Positions 62,784 to 64,000 of a stretch of DNA of 64,000 nt are shown piece after piece. The stretch spans positions 496,001-560,000 of the forward strand of contig NZ_RBAK01000003.1 in the NCBI RefSeq assembly GCF_003626595.1, in the 5' to 3' direction. Numbering within the stretch: position 1 is the first letter of the stretch; every line of letters starts with the position of its first letter. A program made the translations under genes and the position numbers. The stretch is from Micromonospora endolithica. Its GTDB lineage: Bacteria; Actinomycetota; Actinomycetes; Mycobacteriales; Micromonosporaceae. Below the pieces are notes generated by a model that saw only the letters and a program-made list of their open reading frames with translations, was not told the origin of the DNA and made no database searches.

Positions 62784-63276
62784 CCCCCCGCTCGCGTCGC
62801 CGTCCGATCGCGCGGCCCCGGGGCGGGTTCCCGCACGGGGCTGTCCGTGCCCGCGCCGTCTGTTTGTGCCGCGCAGTCTGTTTGTGCCGCGCCGGCTGTC
62901 CGTGCCCGCGCCGGCTGTCCGTGCCCGCCCGCAGGGCTGTCCGTGCCCGTGGGGCTGTCTGTGCCCCGCGCAGTTTCGGGGAAAGTGCGGCTTCCGGCGC
63001 GCGGGTGGCCGCATTTTCCCCGAAGTTGTCGTGACGGCGACGAGGGCGATGGCGACGGCGGTGGTCAGCCGAGGTCCAGGCCGGGGTCGGGGTTGGCGGC
63101 CGGGGTGGGGCTGTCCGTGTCCGGGCGGGGCTGTCCTGCCCGCGCGGGGCTGTGCGTGCCCGCGCAGTTTCGGGGAAAGTGCGGCTTCCGGCGCGCGGGT
63201 GGCCGCACTTTCCCCGAAGTTGTCGCGACGGCGACGACGGCGACGGCCATCGCGGCGGCGATGGGGACGGCGGTGG
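62784..63276. other. 493-bp repeat-rich spacer without a convincing gene
   Basis: The region 62840-62967 is a degenerate tandem array of units like GGCTGTCCGTGCCCGC. It is followed by two copies of a longer element (62968-63095 and 63162-63312), with more CTGTCC-type units between them. Short open frames here are by-products of composition. Confidence 0.75.
62968..63095. repeat. duplicated element, copy A, with hairpin
   Basis: It contains TTCGGGGAAAGTGCGG (62975-62990) and CCGCATTTTCCCCGAA (63009-63024), which pair except at one base. The right part (63057-63095) repeats the 3' end of the GntR gene, including its stop codon position (63065-63067). Confidence 0.85.
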
Positions 63277-63312
63277 TCAGCCGAGGTCCAGGCCGGGATC
63301 GGGGTCGGGGTC
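63162..63312. repeat. duplicated element, copy B, with hairpin; overlaps the 3' end of the GntR gene
   Basis: It contains TTCGGGGAAAGTGCGG (63169-63184) and CCGCACTTTCCCCGAA (63203-63218), a perfect 16-bp stem with an 18-nt loop. This hairpin is 59 nt after the stop of the minus-strand GntR gene and could terminate it. Copy A is shorter in the middle. Confidence 0.85.
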
Positions 63313-64000
63313 GGCGACCGGGGCGGGGATCTTGTACTCCTCGGTCAGCGTGGTGACCGGGCCCGGCCAGGTGGCCTGGGCCACCTCGATCGGCTTGCGC
63401 CGTTCGTCGTACGCGACGTGCAGCAGGTGCAGCACGGGTGTGTCGGGGCGGATCTGGAGGATCTCCGCCTCCTCCCGGCTGGGCTGGCGGGCGCTGATGG
63501 TGTCGGTGGCCGAGACGTACCGCCGGCCGGTCGCCTCCTCGGCCTCCTGGTAGAGGGGCCGGCCGAACGCCTCGGCCCGCTCCAGGGAGGTGCCGGCGGT
63601 GTCGGCGGGCAGGAACCAGGAGGCGCCCACCTCGACCGGACTGTCCTCGGTGCGTACGAGGTGCCGGCGGCAGAGCAGGTCGGTGCCGTCGGACACCCCG
63701 AACGCGTCGGCCACCTCGGGCGGGGCGGGGGAGCGGCCGACCGAGACGAGCTGCTGGCGGTACCGGGCGGCCAGGTCGGTGTGGTAGCCGCGGAAGCCGC
63801 CGTACCGGCCCCGGGCCAGGCGGTTGAGGCGGCGCCGGGTGCCCCGGACGTACGTACCGGAGCCGGGTTTGGTGATCAGGATGCCCTCGACCCGCAGCTG
63901 GTCGACGGCGCGCTGCACGGTCTGCTTCGCGACGCCGAACATCTCGGCGATGGCCGGGATGGACGGCAGCCGCTCGCCGGGTTGCCAGTCGCCGCGCCGC
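63277..64000 (-). CDS. GntR family transcriptional regulator (5' end missing)
   Basis: 241 codons are visible; the start lies beyond the right edge. The winged helix has ERLPSIPAIAEMFGVAKQTVQRAVDQLRVEGILITKPGSGTYV (in segments), the GntR signature. The C-terminal UTRA ligand-binding domain (about 85-225 of the visible part) contains RRHLVRTEDSPVEVGASWFLP and PSREEAEILQIRPDTPVLHLLHVAY, as in the HutC subfamily. It is a ligand-responsive repressor; the effector is unknown. The tail DPDPDPGLDLG is encoded in a stretch duplicated about 210 bp downstream. Confidence 0.92.
   Translation of the reverse strand, partial: RRGDWQPGERLPSIPAIAEMFGVAKQTVQRAVDQLRVEGILITKPGSGTYVRGTRRRLNRLARGRYGGFRGYHTDLAARYRQQLVSVGRSPAPPEVADAFGVSDGTDLLCRRHLVRTEDSPVEVGASWFLPADTAGTSLERAEAFGRPLYQEAEEATGRRYVSATDTISARQPSREEAEILQIRPDTPVLHLLHVAYDERRKPIEVAQATWPGPVTTLTEEYKIPAPVADPDPDPGLDLG

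Overview
The window is about 64 kb of very G+C-rich actinobacterial chromosome. Several gene families point to a mycelial actinomycete, most likely Micromonospora or a close relative: a mycothiol ligase (MshC), an F420-type LLM oxidoreductase, glucosyl-3-phosphoglycerate synthase, SecA2, a GAF/ANTAR regulator and the DUF3090, SCO1664 and DUF5703 families. GTG starts are common and stop/start codons often overlap. The genus call is inference; no rRNA or tRNA gene was seen.

Layout. 1-7.3 kb: an alpha/beta hydrolase cut by the window edge, a small membrane protein, a Vms1/eRF1-like protein overlapping a thiamine-diphosphate enzyme, a haem-oxygenase-like diiron protein facing a CDGSH protein, and an unrecognised 479-aa protein. 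7.5-11.7 kb: a SigB/SigF-type sigma factor fused to a STAS domain, cytochrome oxidase subunit I, and a STAS-HATPase fusion. 11.7-16.3 kb: sugar/glycolipid genes (GT4, GpgS, two dehydrogenases). 16.3-22 kb: ABC exporter, SecA2, GAF/ANTAR and DUF2231 proteins. 22-29.9 kb: small stress, sulfur and regulatory genes, including cysteine dioxygenase, a rhodanese, two paralogous orphan winged-helix proteins, a DksA/TraR protein, DUF72, DUF2267 and a PIG-L deacetylase. 30.1-31.8 kb: a 101-aa protein with four 21-residue repeats, 8 nt upstream of a JmjC oxygenase. 31.9-33 kb: a winged-helix regulator with a membrane protein. 33.1-37.8 kb: a four-gene operon around an FtsK/SpoIIIE ATPase. 37.9-41.9 kb: a NYN-domain protein, a ClpC-type unfoldase with two small partners, and a small hypothetical gene. 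42-52.7 kb: a LysR gene and a sugar ABC importer with an epimerase-like enzyme and a very large secreted ThuA/sugar-dehydrogenase/lectin protein. 52.8-62.8 kb: hemerythrin, an M20 peptidase, then a conserved actinobacterial block from an aldo/keto reductase through LLM, UppP, phosphatase, DUF3090 and SCO1664 to MshC. The right end holds a repeat-rich spacer and a GntR gene cut by the edge.

Three themes stand out. First, six sites of the form GTTT-N15/16-GGGTA lie just upstream of the STAS-HATPase, GAF/ANTAR, DUF2231, DksA/TraR, ClpC and hemerythrin genes. They look like promoters for a SigB/SigF-type sigma factor, and the window carries a candidate sigma factor and a partner-switch protein, both as unusual domain fusions. 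Second, the repeat protein plus JmjC oxygenase looks like a compact substrate-and-modifier (possibly RiPP-like) pair with one histidine per repeat. Third, the FtsK/SpoIIIE operon with small helical and coiled-coil partners looks like an undescribed translocase-type system, distantly reminiscent of type VII secretion. All functional statements come from reading the translations; no database search was run.
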